Origin: Rubrivivax sp.
GTDB taxonomy: Bacteria; Pseudomonadota; Gammaproteobacteria; Burkholderiales; Burkholderiaceae_C
Direction of reading: 5' to 3'
Length of the DNA: 64,000 bases
NCBI GenBank assembly: GCA_022842595.1
Contig: JALHPF010000017.1
Location: forward strand, 52,327 to 116,326
Below the pieces are notes generated by a model. The model was not told where the DNA came from and ran no database searches. It saw nothing but the letters and a program-made list of their open reading frames with translations. Position numbers and translations under genes: made by a program. Each line of letters opens with the position of its first letter. The stretch's first letter is position 1. Positions 7,876 through 16,430 of this stretch are shown one piece after another.

Positions 7876-10083
7876 ATGAATGCAGCTTTGCAGCCCGGGC
7901 GCCTGCTGGCCCTGCTGACGCTGGCAACGCTGGGCACGGCCATGCCGCCGGCCGCCACAGCGGGCAACGACACCGAGCGCGCCAGCCATGCCAAGCTGGC
8001 CGCCGACCTGGCCGACACCTTGCTGGCACCCCAGCGCAGCCGCGAGCGCTGGGTGCGCGAAGACCGCGGGCAGCGCTGGGTGCAGGTCATCGTCACCAGC
8101 AACAGCCACGACCGCGATATGGCCGAACTGCAACGCGCCATTGAATCCCTGGGCGGGCAGGTGCTGGTGCGCTTCGGCAGCCTGCGCGGCGTCACGGCCT
8201 TGATGCCGGCGCAGCGCGTGCAGGCACTGGCGCAGCGCCCCGATGTCGTGCACGTAGCCCCCAACCGCAGCACACGCACCAGCAACAGCCTGCTCGAACG
8301 CATCAGCGGAGCCATCGGCCCCGAGGTGCGGCCCACCAGCACCAAGACCGGCTACACCGGCCTGGACGGCACCGGTGTGGGCATTGCCATCGTCGACTCG
8401 GGCATCGTCGACTTCCATCGCAGCTTTGGCGACGCCACCGGCAGGACCCGGGTGCTGAAGAACGTGTCGATGCTGAACACCGCGGTGGCCAGCTGGACCC
8501 GCGGCACCGCCACGTCGCTGGAGCCAGGCACGGCCGCGCACCGCGCCTACGAGCAGGCCATCGACCGCAGCGCCGACCCGCGCAAGGACGGCTTCGGGCA
8601 CGGCAGCTTCGTCGCTTCGATGGCCGCGGGCTTCTCAAAGCATGCGTATGCCACCACCCCCGACACCACCGGCATCGCCCCCAATGCCAGCCTCTACGGC
8701 GTGAAGGTGGTCGGCGACGACGGCCAGGGCACGGTCAGCGATGCCATCGAAGGCATCGAGTGGGTCATCGCCAACGCCCGTGCGCTGAAGATCAAGGTGC
8801 TGAACCTGAGCATCGCCGCACGGTCCACCGACAGCTGGAAGGTCGACCCCCTGTGCGCGGCAGCCCGCGCTGCGGTGGCCTCGGGGCTGACGGTGGTGGT
8901 GTCGGCCGGCAACTACGGGAGCGACGCACAGGGGCGCGAGGTCTATGGCACGGTGGGCTCACCCGGGCACGAGCCCAGCGTGATCACGGTCGGCGCCACC
9001 AACTTCCGGGGAACCGAGGCGCGCGGCGACGACACCGTGGCCCACTTCAGTTCCCGCGGGCCGACCCGCGGCGCCTGGGTCGACGCGCAGGGCCGGCGCG
9101 TGCCCGACAACCTGCTCAAGCCCGACCTGGTGGCTCCGGGCAACCGTATGCTGGGCGCCGTGGCTTTCGGCGACGGTCAATGGAACCTGATCGCGCGCAG
9201 TCACTGGAACGCCGTGATCTCGCCGCTGGGTGTGCCGGTGTATGGCGACGACGCCGTCATGCAGCTCAGCGGCACCTCGATGGCCGCGCCGGTGGTGGCC
9301 GGCGCCGCGGCGCTGATGCTGCAGGCCAACCCCGGCCTCACGCCGCCGCTGATCAAGGCCATGCTGCAGTACAGCGCACAGCCGCTGGCGGGCGCCAGCC
9401 TGGTGCAGCAAGGCGCCGGCCTGCTCAATATTCATGGCGCGGTGGCGCTGGCGCGCGCGCTGCGCACCGACCTGTGGCCACTGATCGACCAGGGGCTGCT
9501 GCCCATCGGCAGCAACCTGCTGGCCGCCGGCCGGCAACTGCCCAGCCCGCAGACGACGATCGGCGGCAGCAGCTTCAACTGGTCGCGCATGGTGTTTGCC
9601 GGCGGCAACCAGGTGCTCAGCGGGCCGGTGCTGTTCCAGAAGCACCAGGAGATCTGGAACCCGCGCCTCACCTGGGCCGGCGGCATCGTGCGCGCCACCT
9701 CGCCTGACTACTGGAACGGCAGCGGCACCCCGGCATGGACCTACGTGAAGGGCTTCCGCCACCAGGACTTCACCCGGTTCCAGCCCGTGGGCGCTGGCGT
9801 GCGCGTGGCCACGGCGCTGGCAGGCAGCAGTTCGCTCATCGGCAGGACGGGCGTGTTCCAGGCGGTGCAGCAGCTGAACGGCTGGCTCGTCAGCGGCAGC
9901 GGCCAGACCCTGCTGGCGCCGCTGACCATCGCGCAGGGGCTGGTGATGAGCGAGGGTCTGGTGATGAGCGAAGGGCTGGTCATGAGTGAAGGGCTCGTGA
10001 TGAGCGAAGGCCTGGTCATGAGCGAGGGCCTGGTCATGAGCGAAGGCCTGGTGATGAGCGAGTTCAGGCTCTTGCTGGAGTGA
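7876..10083 (+). CDS. Exported S8 subtilisin-like serine peptidase with C-terminal hexapeptide repeats
   Basis: A 735-residue secreted protease. A signal peptide (about 1-29) is followed by a propeptide-like region (about 65-130) and the S8 catalytic domain: Asp174 in AIVDSG, His242 in GHGSFVASMAAG, oxyanion Asn346 in VVSAGNYG and Ser468 in LSGTSMAAP. After a beta-rich linker the protein ends in seven exact copies of the hexapeptide GLVMSE (residues 688-729) and a short FRLLLE tail. It lies between the two purine-catabolic transcription units but has no obvious metabolic link to them. The repeat tail may be a surface or sorting element. Copy number should be prone to slippage, because each unit is 18 bp and the reading frame is kept. 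Confidence 0.9.
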   Translation: MNAALQPGRLLALLTLATLGTAMPPAATAGNDTERASHAKLAADLADTLLAPQRSRERWVREDRGQRWVQVIVTSNSHDRDMAELQRAIESLGGQVLVRFGSLRGVTALMPAQRVQALAQRPDVVHVAPNRSTRTSNSLLERISGAIGPEVRPTSTKTGYTGLDGTGVGIAIVDSGIVDFHRSFGDATGRTRVLKNVSMLNTAVASWTRGTATSLEPGTAAHRAYEQAIDRSADPRKDGFGHGSFVASMAAGFSKHAYATTPDTTGIAPNASLYGVKVVGDDGQGTVSDAIEGIEWVIANARALKIKVLNLSIAARSTDSWKVDPLCAAARAAVASGLTVVVSAGNYGSDAQGREVYGTVGSPGHEPSVITVGATNFRGTEARGDDTVAHFSSRGPTRGAWVDAQGRRVPDNLLKPDLVAPGNRMLGAVAFGDGQWNLIARSHWNAVISPLGVPVYGDDAVMQLSGTSMAAPVVAGAAALMLQANPGLTPPLIKAMLQYSAQPLAGASLVQQGAGLLNIHGAVALARALRTDLWPLIDQGLLPIGSNLLAAGRQLPSPQTTIGGSSFNWSRMVFAGGNQVLSGPVLFQKHQEIWNPRLTWAGGIVRATSPDYWNGSGTPAWTYVKGFRHQDFTRFQPVGAGVRVATALAGSSSLIGRTGVFQAVQQLNGWLVSGSGQTLLAPLTIAQGLVMSEGLVMSEGLVMSEGLVMSEGLVMSEGLVMSEGLVMSEFRLLLE
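9937..10062 (+). repeat. Seven tandem 18-bp coding repeats (GLVMSE)
   Basis: Seven in-frame 18-bp units inside the 3' end of the subtilase gene, each encoding Gly-Leu-Val-Met-Ser-Glu. The units differ at synonymous positions (ggg/ggt/ggc, ctg/ctc, gtg/gtc, agc/agt, gag/gaa) while the peptide is invariant. This suggests the amino-acid sequence is under selection rather than being a very recent expansion. Confidence 0.95.
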
Positions 10084-10141
10084 AAGCTGCTAGCGTCGTG
10101 GCAACCGCCACACCACGCCGCAGCTCGCCGCCAACCACGCC

Positions 10142-10504
10142 ATGGGCCATCTCAGCACCCACGTTCTCGACACCGCCCATGGCTGCCCGGCCGCCGGAAT
10201 GCTTGTGAGCCTGCAGCGCCTGGATGCCGGCAGCGCGGGCGGGCCCCTCACCCTGAAGACCCTGGCCCTGAACCACGACGGCCGCGCCGACGGCCCGCTG
10301 CTCGACGCCGCCACCATGGCGGTGGGCCGCTACCGCCTGCTGTTCGAGGTGGCGCCCTACTTCCGCGCCCGCGGCGTGGCCCTGCCCGATCCACCCTTCA
10401 TCGACACCGTGGCGCTGGACTTCGGCATTGCCGACGCTGCCGGCCACTACCACGTGCCGCTGCTCGTCAGCCCCTACAGCTACAGCACCTATCGCGGCAG
10501 CTAG
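10142..10504 (+). CDS. uraH: 5-hydroxyisourate hydrolase (transthyretin-like)
   Basis: A 120-residue enzyme hydrolysing 5-hydroxyisourate, the direct product of urate oxidation, to OHCU. The N-terminal [17 protein letters not shown] carries the active-site His, and the protein ends in the diagnostic YRGS tetrapeptide, which separates HIU hydrolases from true transthyretin. The absence of a signal peptide fits a cytoplasmic tetramer. It is followed by puuD after 54 bases, placing consecutive pathway steps side by side. UraD, the next step, is on the opposite strand at 4935-6749. Confidence 0.95.
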   Translation: MGHLSTHVLDTAHGCPAAGMLVSLQRLDAGSAGGPLTLKTLALNHDGRADGPLLDAATMAVGRYRLLFEVAPYFRARGVALPDPPFIDTVALDFGIADAAGHYHVPLLVSPYSYSTYRGS

Positions 10505-10558
10505 GCCACCCGGCGGCATGGCTCTTGCGAACCGGGCAGCCGTAGGACACTGCCACTG

Positions 10559-11767
10559 ATGGACACCACTTACCTGCTCGACTGGGCCAACCTGCTGCTG
10601 CGCTGGGCACACGTCATCGTGGCCATCGCCTGGATCGGCTCTTCGTTCTACTTCGTCTTCCTCGACAACAGCCTGACGCCGCCCACCGACCCGGCGCTGA
10701 AGGACAAAGGCGTGAACGGCGAACTCTGGGCCGTTCACGGCGGCGGCTTCTACCACCCGCAGAAGTACCTGGTGGCGCCGAAGAGCCTGCCGCAGAACCT
10801 GCACTGGTTCTACTGGGAGAGTTATTCCACCTGGCTCACCGGCTTCGCACTGTTCACCGTGCTGTACCTGGTGAACGCAGGCACCTTCCTCGTCGACAAG
10901 AGCGTCCACGACTGGGCACCGGCCACGGCCATCGCCGCGGCGCTGGGCTTCCTCGGGCTGTTCTGGGTGGCCTACGACCTGATCTGCAGGTGGGTGGGCG
11001 AAAGGGGCGGCAAGGTCGGCGGCGACGCCATCGTCGCCGGCCTGGTGCTGGTTGTCGTGGTGGCCGCCTCGTGGGCCGCCTGCCAGCTGTTCGCCGGCCG
11101 CGCGGCCTTCCTGCTGGTGGGCGCGATGCTGGCCACGGCGATGAGTGCCAACGTGTTCTTCTGGATCATCCCGGGCCAGCGCAAGGTCATCGCGCAGATG
11201 AAGGCCGGCGAACCGGTCGACCCCATCCACGGCCAGCGCGCCAAGCAGCGCAGCGTGCACAACACCTACTTCACGCTGCCGGTGCTGATCGCGATGCTCA
11301 GCAACCACTACGGCTGGCTCTACCAGGGCCCGTGGAACTGGCTGGTGCTGGTGCTGCTGATGCTGGCCGGCGCGCTCATCCGCCACAACTTCGTGGCCCG
11401 CCACAAGGCGCTGGTGGCAGGCCGGCGCGTGCCCTGGGAGCATGCGGCGGTGGGCTGCGCCGTGCTGCTGGGCCTGGCGGTGTGGCTGGCACCGCCACCA
11501 GCGCCACCGGCGGCAGCCTTGCCGGCCAAGGTGAGCCTGGCCGAAGTCACACAGGTCATCGAACAGCGCTGCGTGCTGTGCCACAACGCCCAGGTGCAGC
11601 AGAAGAACGTGGCGCTGCACACGCCCGAACTCGTGAAGCGCCACGCCCAGGCCGTCTACCAGCAGACCGTGGTGCTGAAGCTGATGCCGATGAACAATGC
11701 AACCCAGATCACCGACGCCGAGCGCGCGCTGATCAGGCGCTGGTTCGAAACCGGCACACCCGACTGA
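10559..11767 (+). CDS. puuD: Membrane urate hydroxylase with C-terminal cytochrome c domain
   Basis: A 402-residue inner-membrane protein that oxidises urate to 5-hydroxyisourate and passes electrons to the respiratory chain. About eight hydrophobic helices occupy residues 10-310, starting RWAHVIVAIAWIGSSFYFVF. A Pro/Ala-rich linker then leads to a c-type cytochrome domain with the haem-binding CVLCH at 338-342 and a likely axial Met in KLMPMNNAT. This is the PuuD architecture of DUF989 urate oxidases, unrelated to the soluble cofactor-free uricase. It lies between uraH and a tautomerase-like gene on the same strand. All key elements appear intact. Confidence 0.95.
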   Translation: MDTTYLLDWANLLLRWAHVIVAIAWIGSSFYFVFLDNSLTPPTDPALKDKGVNGELWAVHGGGFYHPQKYLVAPKSLPQNLHWFYWESYSTWLTGFALFTVLYLVNAGTFLVDKSVHDWAPATAIAAALGFLGLFWVAYDLICRWVGERGGKVGGDAIVAGLVLVVVVAASWAACQLFAGRAAFLLVGAMLATAMSANVFFWIIPGQRKVIAQMKAGEPVDPIHGQRAKQRSVHNTYFTLPVLIAMLSNHYGWLYQGPWNWLVLVLLMLAGALIRHNFVARHKALVAGRRVPWEHAAVGCAVLLGLAVWLAPPPAPPAAALPAKVSLAEVTQVIEQRCVLCHNAQVQQKNVALHTPELVKRHAQAVYQQTVVLKLMPMNNATQITDAERALIRRWFETGTPD

Positions 11768-11784
11768 CAAAGGAGACTCGTCCC

Positions 11785-11997
11785 ATGCCCAGCATCCACG
11801 TCCAGCTGTTCGCCGGCCGCACCGTCGACCAAAAACGTGCCCTTGCCGCTGCCCTGACCGAAGCCACCGTGCGCGTGCTGGGCGGTTCAGCCGAAGCCGT
11901 CGATGTCGTGTTCAGCGACGTGCAGCGCCACGACTGGGCCACCGCCGGCGTGCTCTGGTCGGACAAGGGCTCGCAGCCGCCACCCGACGCCAGCTGA
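11785..11997 (+). CDS. Small 4-oxalocrotonate tautomerase-like protein
   Basis: A 70-residue protein beginning MPSIHVQLFAGRT. After Met removal it would expose the catalytic Pro1 typical of the tautomerase superfamily. The motif DQKRALAAALTEATVRVLGG matches the helix that follows the first strand in 4-OT subunits. An AGGAGA ribosome site sits 8 bases before the ATG. It starts 17 bases after puuD and precedes the 8-oxoguanine deaminase, so it probably belongs to the urate operon, where the substrate is unknown. A role in tautomerising a urate-derived intermediate would be speculation. Confidence 0.85.
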   Translation: MPSIHVQLFAGRTVDQKRALAAALTEATVRVLGGSAEAVDVVFSDVQRHDWATAGVLWSDKGSQPPPDAS

Positions 11998-12035
11998 CGC
12001 GCCAGCGAGTCGGCAGCCGGCAGAAACAACACCCG

Positions 12036-13397
12036 ATGGCCACCCTGCTGGTCCGCCACGCCACCTGCCTGGTGACGATGGACGCGCAGCGGCGCGAGAT
12101 CGTCGACGGCGCCGTCTTCGCCCGCGACGGCGTGATCGAAGCGGTGGGCCCCAGCGCCGAGCTGCCGGCCAGCGCCGACCTGGTGATCGACGCGACCGAC
12201 CAGGTGGTGATACCCGGTCTGGTCAACACCCACCACCACATGTTCCAGACGCTGACGCGCGCCGTGCGCCCGGCGCAGGACGCATCTCTGTTCGGCTGGC
12301 TGGGCACGCTGTACCCGCTGTGGGCCCGGTTGACACCCGAGATGGTGGCCACGTCCACCCAGCTGGCGATGGCCGAGCTGCTGCTGTCGGGCTGCACCAC
12401 CAGCAGCGACCACTTCTATCTGTTCCCGAACGGCTGCCGGCTCGACGACAGCCTGGAGGCTGCCCAGGAGGTGGGCATGCGCTTCCACGCCGCACGTGGC
12501 GCGATGAGCGTGGGCCGGTCGCTGGGCGGGCTGCCGCCGGACAGCGTGGTCGAAAACGAAGCCGCCATCCTGGCCGACACCCAGCGCTGCATCGAGCGCT
12601 GGCACGACCCGGCGCGGTACGCCATGCAGCGCATCGTGGTCGCACCCTGCAGCCCGTTTTCGGTCAGCCGCGAGCTCATGCGCGACGCGGCGCTGCTCGC
12701 GCGCAGCTTCGGTCAGGCGCATGGCGTGCACCTGCACACCCACCTGGCAGAAAACGACAGCGACATCGCCTACACCCGCGACAAGTTCAACTGCACCCCC
12801 GCCGAATACGCCGAGCGCCTGGGCTGGCTGGGCGCGGACGTCTGGCATGCACACTGCGTGAAGCTGGACGCAGCCGGCATCGCGCTGTTCGCCGCCACCG
12901 GCACCGGCGTGGCGCATTGCCCGGGCAGCAACATGCGGCTGGGCTCGGGCATCGCGCCCATCCGCGCCATGCGCGACGCGGGAGTACCGGTGGCCATCGC
13001 CGTGGACGGCTCGGCCAGCAACGACAGCAGCCACCTGCTGGCCGAACTGCGGCTGGGCCTGCTGCTGCAGCGTGTGGGCTCCGGGGCCGAAGCCATGTCG
13101 GCGCGCGAGATGCTGGAGATCGGCACCCTGGGCGGCGCCCGTGTGCTTGGCCGCAACGACATCGGCGCGCTGGCACCCGGCATGGCCTGCGACCTCGTCA
13201 CCGTGGCCCTCGACGACGTGGCGCTGGCTGGGGCCGAAGACGACCCCGTCGCCGCGCTGCTGCTGTGCCAGGTGCCACGGGTGCGCCACAGCGTGGTGCA
13301 GGGCCGCGTGCTGGTGCGCGACGGCGAGCTCACCACCGTCGACGCGCCCGCGCTGGTGCGCCGCCAGCGTGCCCTGGCCAGGGAACTCCTGGACTGA
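12036..13397 (+). CDS. 8-oxoguanine deaminase (amidohydrolase superfamily)
   Basis: A 453-residue zinc amidohydrolase of the atrazine chlorohydrolase/guanine deaminase group. The metal ligands are in NTHHHMFQ (HxH), LHTHLAEN, HAHCVKL and VDGSASNDSSH. The SNDSSH and CPGSNMRLGSG motifs match the 8-oxoguanine deaminase branch, which deaminates 8-oxoguanine to urate. The product would feed the adjacent PuuD, and this supports the assignment. A cytosine or isoguanine substrate cannot be excluded from sequence alone. Start ATG 12036 lies 38 bases after the tautomerase gene; the C-terminus is complete. Confidence 0.85.
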   Translation: MATLLVRHATCLVTMDAQRREIVDGAVFARDGVIEAVGPSAELPASADLVIDATDQVVIPGLVNTHHHMFQTLTRAVRPAQDASLFGWLGTLYPLWARLTPEMVATSTQLAMAELLLSGCTTSSDHFYLFPNGCRLDDSLEAAQEVGMRFHAARGAMSVGRSLGGLPPDSVVENEAAILADTQRCIERWHDPARYAMQRIVVAPCSPFSVSRELMRDAALLARSFGQAHGVHLHTHLAENDSDIAYTRDKFNCTPAEYAERLGWLGADVWHAHCVKLDAAGIALFAATGTGVAHCPGSNMRLGSGIAPIRAMRDAGVPVAIAVDGSASNDSSHLLAELRLGLLLQRVGSGAEAMSAREMLEIGTLGGARVLGRNDIGALAPGMACDLVTVALDDVALAGAEDDPVAALLLCQVPRVRHSVVQGRVLVRDGELTTVDAPALVRRQRALARELLD

Positions 13398-13478
13398 AGA
13401 CCCGGCCCGGATGGCTTGCCGCAGAATGCAAGGCTGACGACGCGGGAGACACCCGCGCATGCCCCCCAAAGGAGACCC

Positions 13479-15107
13479 ATGAACGGCCAAATGATGCAGC
13501 AGCCGCTGCTGATCTCTTCGCTCATCACCCATGCCGAGCGCCACCACGGCGACCAGGAAGTCGTCTCACGGCGGGTCGAAGGCGACATCCACCGCACCAC
13601 CTACCGCGAGCTGGCTGCCACTTCGCGCCAGCTGGCCAAGGCCATGGTGGCGCTGGGTGTTGGCCCGGGCGACCGCGTCGCCACGCTGGCCTGGAACGGC
13701 TACCGCCACATGGCGCTGTACTACGCCGTCAGCGGCAGCGGCGCGGTGCTGCACACGCTGAACCCGCGCCTGCACCCCGAGCAGGTGATCTATATCGCCG
13801 ACCACGCCGAAGACCAGGTGCTGTGCTTCGACCTGACCTTCCTGCCGCTGGTCGAAGCCGTGGCCGCACGGCTGAAGACGGTGAAACACTTCGTGGCCAT
13901 GACCGAACGCGCGCACATGCCGGCCGCAACGAAGATCCCGAACCTGCTGTGCTTCGACGAGATCGTCGCGGCGCAGGACAGCCACTACGACTGGCCCAGC
14001 TTCGACGAGAACACCGCCTCGTCACTCTGCTACACCAGCGGCACCACGGGCAACCCCAAGGGCGTGCTCTACAGCCACCGCAGCACGCTGCTGCACACCT
14101 TCGCGATCGCCATGCCCGACGCGCTGAACTGCTCGGCGCGCGACAGCATCCTGCCGGTGGTGCCGATGTTCCACGTCAACGCCTGGGGCCTGCCGTACGC
14201 GGCCTGCATGGTCGGCGCGAAGATGGTGTTCCCCGGCCCGGGGCTCGACGGCAAGAGCCTGTTCGAGCTGTTCGAGGCCGAAGGCGTGACGGTCTCGGCC
14301 GGCGTGCCCACGGTCTGGCAGGGCCTGCTGGGCTACATGGAAGCCAACAACGCCCGCTTCAGCACGATGCGCCGCACCGTCATCGGCGGTTCGGCCTGCC
14401 CGCCCGCCATGATGCGCGCCTTCCAGGACAAGTACGACGTGCAGGTGATCCACGCCTGGGGCATGACCGAGATGTCGCCGGTGGGCACCGCCGCCATCCT
14501 GAAGGGCAAGCACCTGGCCATGGACCACGAGGCGCAGTTCGCGGTGCAGGCCACGCAAGGCCGGGCGGTCTATGGCGTGGACATGAAGATCGTCGACGCC
14601 GACGGCAAGGCCCTGCCCTGGGACGGCCAGACCAGCGGCGAACTGCTGGTGCGCGGCCCCTGGATCCTGCAGGACTACTACCGCGGCGAGGGCGGCAACC
14701 CGCTGGTGGACGGCTGGTTCCCCACCGGCGACGTGGCCACCATCGACGCCGACGGCTACATGCACATCACCGACCGCAGCAAGGACGTCATCAAGAGCGG
14801 CGGCGAATGGATCGGCAGCATCGACCTGGAAAACATCGCGATGGCCCACCCGGCCGTGGCCATGGCCGCCTGCATTGCCGCCTTCCACCCGAAGTGGGAC
14901 GAGCGGCCGCTGCTGGTGGTGATGAAGAAGCCCGGCGCGGAAGTCACGCGCGACGAACTGCTGGCCTTCTTCGACGGCAAGATCGCGAAATGGTGGACGC
15001 CGGACGATGTCGTCTTCGTCGACGCCATCCCGCTGGGCGCCACCGGCAAGATGCAGAAGAACAAGCTGCGCGAAGCCTTCAAGGATCATCGCCTGCCGAC
15101 GGCCTGA
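13479..15107 (+). CDS. Acyl-CoA ligase (DmdB / medium-chain fatty acid type)
   Basis: A 542-residue AMP-forming acyl-CoA synthetase that activates a carboxylic acid with ATP and CoA. The P-loop is YTSGTTGNPKG, the adenylate motif is AWGMTEMSPVG, the hinge region is GWFPTGDVATID...ITDRSKDVIKSGGEW, and the catalytic lysine is in ATGKMQKNKLRE. The protein most resembles the 3-(methylthio)propionyl-CoA ligase (DmdB)/FadD-like group annotated widely in Burkholderiales. The start is set by AAAGGAGA ahead of ATG 13479, which trims an upstream extension. It follows the deaminase by 81 bases and is probably not a purine enzyme. Confidence 0.88.
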   Translation: MNGQMMQQPLLISSLITHAERHHGDQEVVSRRVEGDIHRTTYRELAATSRQLAKAMVALGVGPGDRVATLAWNGYRHMALYYAVSGSGAVLHTLNPRLHPEQVIYIADHAEDQVLCFDLTFLPLVEAVAARLKTVKHFVAMTERAHMPAATKIPNLLCFDEIVAAQDSHYDWPSFDENTASSLCYTSGTTGNPKGVLYSHRSTLLHTFAIAMPDALNCSARDSILPVVPMFHVNAWGLPYAACMVGAKMVFPGPGLDGKSLFELFEAEGVTVSAGVPTVWQGLLGYMEANNARFSTMRRTVIGGSACPPAMMRAFQDKYDVQVIHAWGMTEMSPVGTAAILKGKHLAMDHEAQFAVQATQGRAVYGVDMKIVDADGKALPWDGQTSGELLVRGPWILQDYYRGEGGNPLVDGWFPTGDVATIDADGYMHITDRSKDVIKSGGEWIGSIDLENIAMAHPAVAMAACIAAFHPKWDERPLLVVMKKPGAEVTRDELLAFFDGKIAKWWTPDDVVFVDAIPLGATGKMQKNKLREAFKDHRLPTA

Positions 15108-15112
15108 GCAGG

Positions 15113-15985
15113 ATGCACGCGCCCCGGCCAAGGCCTTGGCGCTGGGCCTTGCGCGGCCTGCTGCTGGCCATGGCGGGATGGGCATGGTTCAACTCGCCGC
15201 CCGCCCATGCGCAGGAAGAGGTGCCCTTCATCACCACGCCCGACGCGGTGACGCTGGCCATGCTGGAACTGGCCGGCGTGGGCCCGCAGGACACCGTCGT
15301 CGACCTGGGCTCGGGCGACGGCCGCATCGTCATCACCGCGGCCCGGCGCTTCGGCGCTCGCGGGCTGGGCGTGGAGATCGTGCCCGAGCTCGTGGCTGCC
15401 AGCCGCCGCAACGCCCAGCTGGCCGGCGTGGCCGAACGGGCCGAGTTTCGCGTGCAGGACCTGTTCGCCACCGACCTGGCCAAGGCCACGGTGGTGACGA
15501 TGTACCTGCTGCCAGCCGTGAACCTGCAATTGCGTGAACGTCTGCTGTCGCTGGCGCCTGGCACGCGCATCGTCTCGCACGACTGGGACATGGGCGACTG
15601 GCTGCCGGACCGCAGCCTGACGCTGGACGTGCCCGACAAGGCCATCGGCCGCGACAAGCGCAGCACCGTGCACCTGTGGGTGGTGCCGGCGCAGCTGCAA
15701 GGGCGGTGGTGCAGCGCCGACGGCGCAGAACTGCGGCTGACGCAGCGCTTCCAGCGCTTTTCGGGCAGCCTGCTCGTGGCTGCCGCCGCCACACCGGTGG
15801 CGGTGTTCGACGGCCAGGTGGTGGCGGAAGAGGCCCGCGTCGATGGCAGCAGTACCGGCACGGCAGGCGTCTTCACGCTCGGCCGTGAAGGCCTGCGACT
15901 GGGCCAGGCCACCGGCGCCCTGGTGGCCCATGCCGGCCGCCTGTTCAGGCGCCCGGCGGGCGACGCCCGATGTGCACCAGGCTAG
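15113..15985 (+). CDS. Exported SAM-dependent methyltransferase-fold protein
   Basis: A 290-residue class I methyltransferase. Motif I is VVDLGSGDGRIVITAARRFG, followed by GVEIVPELVAASRRNAQLAG and TVVTMYLLPAVNLQLRERL, a pattern shared with FAM173/ATPSCKMT-type protein-lysine methyltransferases. Unusually, residues 1-34 form a clear signal peptide (basic start, hydrophobic LLLAMAGWAWF, cleavage after AHAQ), so the enzyme should be exported or membrane-anchored, where SAM is not normally available. Residues 210-290 form a beta-rich C-terminal domain of unknown role. It starts 5 bases after the ligase stop and is probably co-transcribed. The signal may act as an uncleaved anchor with the domain facing inside. 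Confidence 0.8.
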   Translation: MHAPRPRPWRWALRGLLLAMAGWAWFNSPPAHAQEEVPFITTPDAVTLAMLELAGVGPQDTVVDLGSGDGRIVITAARRFGARGLGVEIVPELVAASRRNAQLAGVAERAEFRVQDLFATDLAKATVVTMYLLPAVNLQLRERLLSLAPGTRIVSHDWDMGDWLPDRSLTLDVPDKAIGRDKRSTVHLWVVPAQLQGRWCSADGAELRLTQRFQRFSGSLLVAAAATPVAVFDGQVVAEEARVDGSSTGTAGVFTLGREGLRLGQATGALVAHAGRLFRRPAGDARCAPG

Positions 15986-16032
15986 GGGCCCGGGGCTCGA
16001 CGTCGCTGCCTGGGTTGGTCGGCCGATAGCAG

Positions 16033-16050
16033 GCGCCCCCAGCGGGGGGC
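16033..16050. repeat. Short C-run/G-run palindrome
   Basis: GCGCCCCC, an AGC spacer and GGGGGGC form a strong short hairpin between the convergent methyltransferase gene and the 16068 gene. It resembles the elements at 2393-2470 and 36664-36686 and may act as a bidirectional terminator. Confidence 0.5.
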
Positions 16051-16067
16051 CCGCCGACAGCGCCGAC

Positions 16068-16430
16068 TCAGTTGTTGAGCGTCACCAGCACCGTGCCGCC
16101 GTCGCTGAGGTCGATGTTGTCGACCATCTCCTCGAAGACCTGGTTGCCCTTCTGGTACTTGAAGCGCAGGTCGCGCTTGGTGCTGCCACCGCAGCTCATG
16201 TTGGTGGTCCAGGGCACGCTGCGTGTGGCGTCGGCAGCGATGGCGGTGTTGGAGAAGCCCATCTTCGACCAGAGGCCGCCATTCACCCGCGCCTGGCTGT
16301 CGTTGCCCAGCACGGTGATGGTCGAAGCTTCGCCATTGGTCATCTTCAGCGTGACCGTGCACTTCGCGGCCGCCGGCCCGGCGGCCACGGCCAGCAGGAC
16401 GACGGCAGTCGTCAACATCGAACGTTTCAT
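16068..16430 (-). CDS. Small exported hypothetical protein with two cysteines
   Basis: A 120-residue protein that I do not recognise as a named family. ATG 16430 follows AGGGAGA by 6-8 bases and opens a signal peptide, MKRSMLTTAVVLLAVAAGPAAA. The mature part starts KCTVTLKMTNGEAST and contains one more Cys in TNMSCGGSTKRD, so a single disulfide is likely. The body is beta-rich and hydrophilic with no metal or catalytic motif. A periplasmic or secreted structural or binding role is all that can be inferred. Confidence 0.75.
   Translation of the reverse strand: MKRSMLTTAVVLLAVAAGPAAAKCTVTLKMTNGEASTITVLGNDSQARVNGGLWSKMGFSNTAIAADATRSVPWTTNMSCGGSTKRDLRFKYQKGNQVFEEMVDNIDLSDGGTVLVTLNN

Noticed and set aside
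7738..8601. Upstream extension of puuE into the subtilase gene
   Set aside because: PuuE homology begins at MTDSAYPRDLRG; the extension is antisense to the protease propeptide.
9937..10062. Tandem repeats considered as a CRISPR array
   Set aside because: Units are contiguous 18-mers without spacers and are in frame with a protease gene.
11733..13547. Long open frame on the minus strand opposite the 8-oxoguanine deaminase gene
   Set aside because: Its translation is His/Gln/Arg/Ala-rich without domain signatures, while the plus strand encodes a clear amidohydrolase. It is a shadow caused by high GC at third positions.
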